The notes below the pieces were generated by a model, which searched no databases, had not been told where the DNA came from, and saw nothing but the letters and a program-made list of their open reading frames with translations. A stretch of 23,139 nucleotides of DNA from an uncultured Prevotella sp. GTDB taxonomy: Bacteria; Bacteroidota; Bacteroidia; Bacteroidales; Bacteroidaceae. The stretch spans positions 1 to 23,139 of the forward strand of contig CAJPTO010000022.1 of assembly GCA_905373605.1 (NCBI GenBank), written 5' to 3'. Positions within the stretch are counted from its first letter, which is position 1, and the number at the start of each line of letters is the position of its first letter. This document shows, piece after piece, positions 21,896 to 23,139 of the stretch. The position numbers and the translations under genes are program-made.

Positions 21896-23139
21896 ATGAA
21901 ACAGAATATTTTCAACATCAAGTCGCTGGCCATAGGTGCGTGTGCGGCGTGCATATCCCTCACCGTGGGATGCAGCGACAGCAAGTTTGCCGAGATAAAC
22001 ACCAATCCGGCAGACGTAACCAAAGGCGACCCCATACTGCTTTTCACGCAAGAACAGGTGGAATATCAGCCGTTCGACTATCTGCTTTGGTACTACGATG
22101 GGGCCTACACCTCCAAATTCGTACAGGCATATACACCTTCGGGCAGCTACGGCGACCTCTTTAACCAAATTGCCGAACTGGGCGGAGTGGGCTCGCAGGT
22201 AATAAATGTTAAGCGTTACGAGAACGAAATAAACGACGTACTCTCTAAAATGACAGCCGATAAGGCTGCACAATACACCCATCTGCAAGCCATGTCCAAC
22301 GCCCTGTCGGTGTACATGGGGCTCTTCGACACAGACATGTTCGGCTCTATGCCCTATTCTGAGGCTGCACAGGCAAGGCAAGACGGCACGCTAACGCCAA
22401 ACTATGACACGCAAGCAAAGCTTTTCGACCAATGGCTGAAAGAACTGGACGACGATTTGGCCAAGCTTAAAGTAACCACTACGCAGATTTCCATTGGCAA
22501 CAACGACCTGGCTTACAATGGAGACGATGCCAAATGGACGAAATTCATTAACGGACTGAAACTGAAAATCGCCGTGCGCATGTTGCATCAAGACAAGGCT
22601 AGGGCTTTGAAAATTGCCGAGGAGGTGGGCGCAAACAACGCCAACGTGATGCAAACCACTGCCGATGACTATGTGTATAACAAGGGTACGGGCAGCGATG
22701 GTAAGGACTACACTTATGGAACTGGCAATGATGTGAACCTGGGTGTGAGCAGCAAGAACGTTATCGACTTCATGCGTCGTAACAAAGACCCACGAATGCT
22801 TGTGATGTTCACCAAAAACGACTTCAACTCGGAGGTTATCCAAGCTTTCTTTGATGCACAAGCCAATGGCGATAAAACATGTGCCGTGCCTCAATACATC
22901 TTGGATCAGGTGAACTATACCACGGATGCGAAAGGCAGAAAACACTTCGTTAGCTGGAAAGGCGACGGCGAACCGTGGGTGCGTTATCAGGGCTTACCCA
23001 TAGGATTGAACATCTCGCAAGAGGCTCAATATACGGGCGACAACAACTATTTTGTGTCAACACGTTGGAAAGTAACCGATGGCAAAAAGACGAAACAATA
23101 CTCGCCTTTATCGTATTTTAACGAAGAAATGGTGCGCGG
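21896..23139 (+). CDS. SusD/RagB-family surface lipoprotein (N-terminal part, SusD-like_2 type)
   Basis: The first 414 residues of a SusD-like protein, cut by the right edge. The signal peptide ends at a lipobox-like LTVGC, with Cys26 followed by SDS, an acidic export signal typical of surface lipoproteins. EINTNPADVTKGDPILLFTQ and YMGLFDTDMFGSMPYSEA match the SusD-like_2 group often annotated as nutrient-binding outer-membrane lipoproteins. TPR-like helices make up the core, for example WTKFINGLKLKIAVRML. It caps the SusC barrel and binds the ligand. It begins 13 bases after the SusC stop, so both are surely co-transcribed. The substrate cannot be read from the sequence. The frame is open throughout the visible part. 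Confidence 0.93.
   Translation, partial: MKQNIFNIKSLAIGACAACISLTVGCSDSKFAEINTNPADVTKGDPILLFTQEQVEYQPFDYLLWYYDGAYTSKFVQAYTPSGSYGDLFNQIAELGGVGSQVINVKRYENEINDVLSKMTADKAAQYTHLQAMSNALSVYMGLFDTDMFGSMPYSEAAQARQDGTLTPNYDTQAKLFDQWLKELDDDLAKLKVTTTQISIGNNDLAYNGDDAKWTKFINGLKLKIAVRMLHQDKARALKIAEEVGANNANVMQTTADDYVYNKGTGSDGKDYTYGTGNDVNLGVSSKNVIDFMRRNKDPRMLVMFTKNDFNSEVIQAFFDAQANGDKTCAVPQYILDQVNYTTDAKGRKHFVSWKGDGEPWVRYQGLPIGLNISQEAQYTGDNNYFVSTRWKVTDGKKTKQYSPLSYFNEEMVR

Overview
The window reads as a chromosomal segment of a Bacteroidota bacterium, most likely order Bacteroidales and probably Prevotellaceae. The grounds are a SusC/SusD pair, an ExbB-ExbD-ExbD-TonB-PstS-like-TPR cluster, Bacteroidota-type promoters (TTTG, 19-21 bases, TAnnTTTG), weak Shine-Dalgarno sites and octamer repeats between genes. 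The species cannot be fixed from the sequence alone.

Layout. Bases 1-2163 (minus strand) hold an RND multidrug efflux pair: a lipoprotein adaptor, then the first 182 residues of an AcrB-type pump that runs off the left edge, unusually separated by 421 bases. Bases 2164-3827 have no convincing gene, but contain a near-perfect 98-base palindrome, a tandem octamer array and degenerate dispersed repeats. Bases 3828-4934 (minus) are an M43 (pappalysin-type) metalloprotease lipoprotein gene cut by one in-frame TAG just before its zinc site. tRNA-Pro(GGG), with a textbook promoter and terminator, lies at 5126-5198 (plus). Bases 5564-7642 (minus) encode a TonB-dependent outer-membrane beta-barrel protein. 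Bases 8071-14091 (minus) are the energy-transduction cluster exbB-exbD-exbD-tonB-pstS-like, followed by a periplasmic TPR protein. Three 75-base, frame-keeping repeats lie across the end of the pstS-like gene. Bases 14315-15508 (minus) encode a class I PLP aminotransferase. A gene-poor stretch of nearly 3 kb follows, rich in inverted and dispersed repeats. From 18481 to the right edge (plus) lie a SusC-like receptor gene, interrupted by one in-frame TGA, and a partial SusD-like lipoprotein gene.

How the genes fit together. ExbB/ExbD/TonB would energise TonB-dependent outer-membrane proteins such as the 692-residue barrel protein and the SusC-like receptor. SusD would act as the surface ligand-binding partner of SusC. 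No sugar hydrolase or dedicated regulator is in the window, so the SusCD substrate is unknown.

The points most worth a second look are the long palindrome; the three pairs of convergent degenerate repeats that resemble ends of small non-coding elements; the 25-codon repeat at the pstS-like 3' end; the two single-codon gene interruptions; and the overlapping alternative stems at 16877-16944. I found no clear new multi-gene defence or metabolic system.
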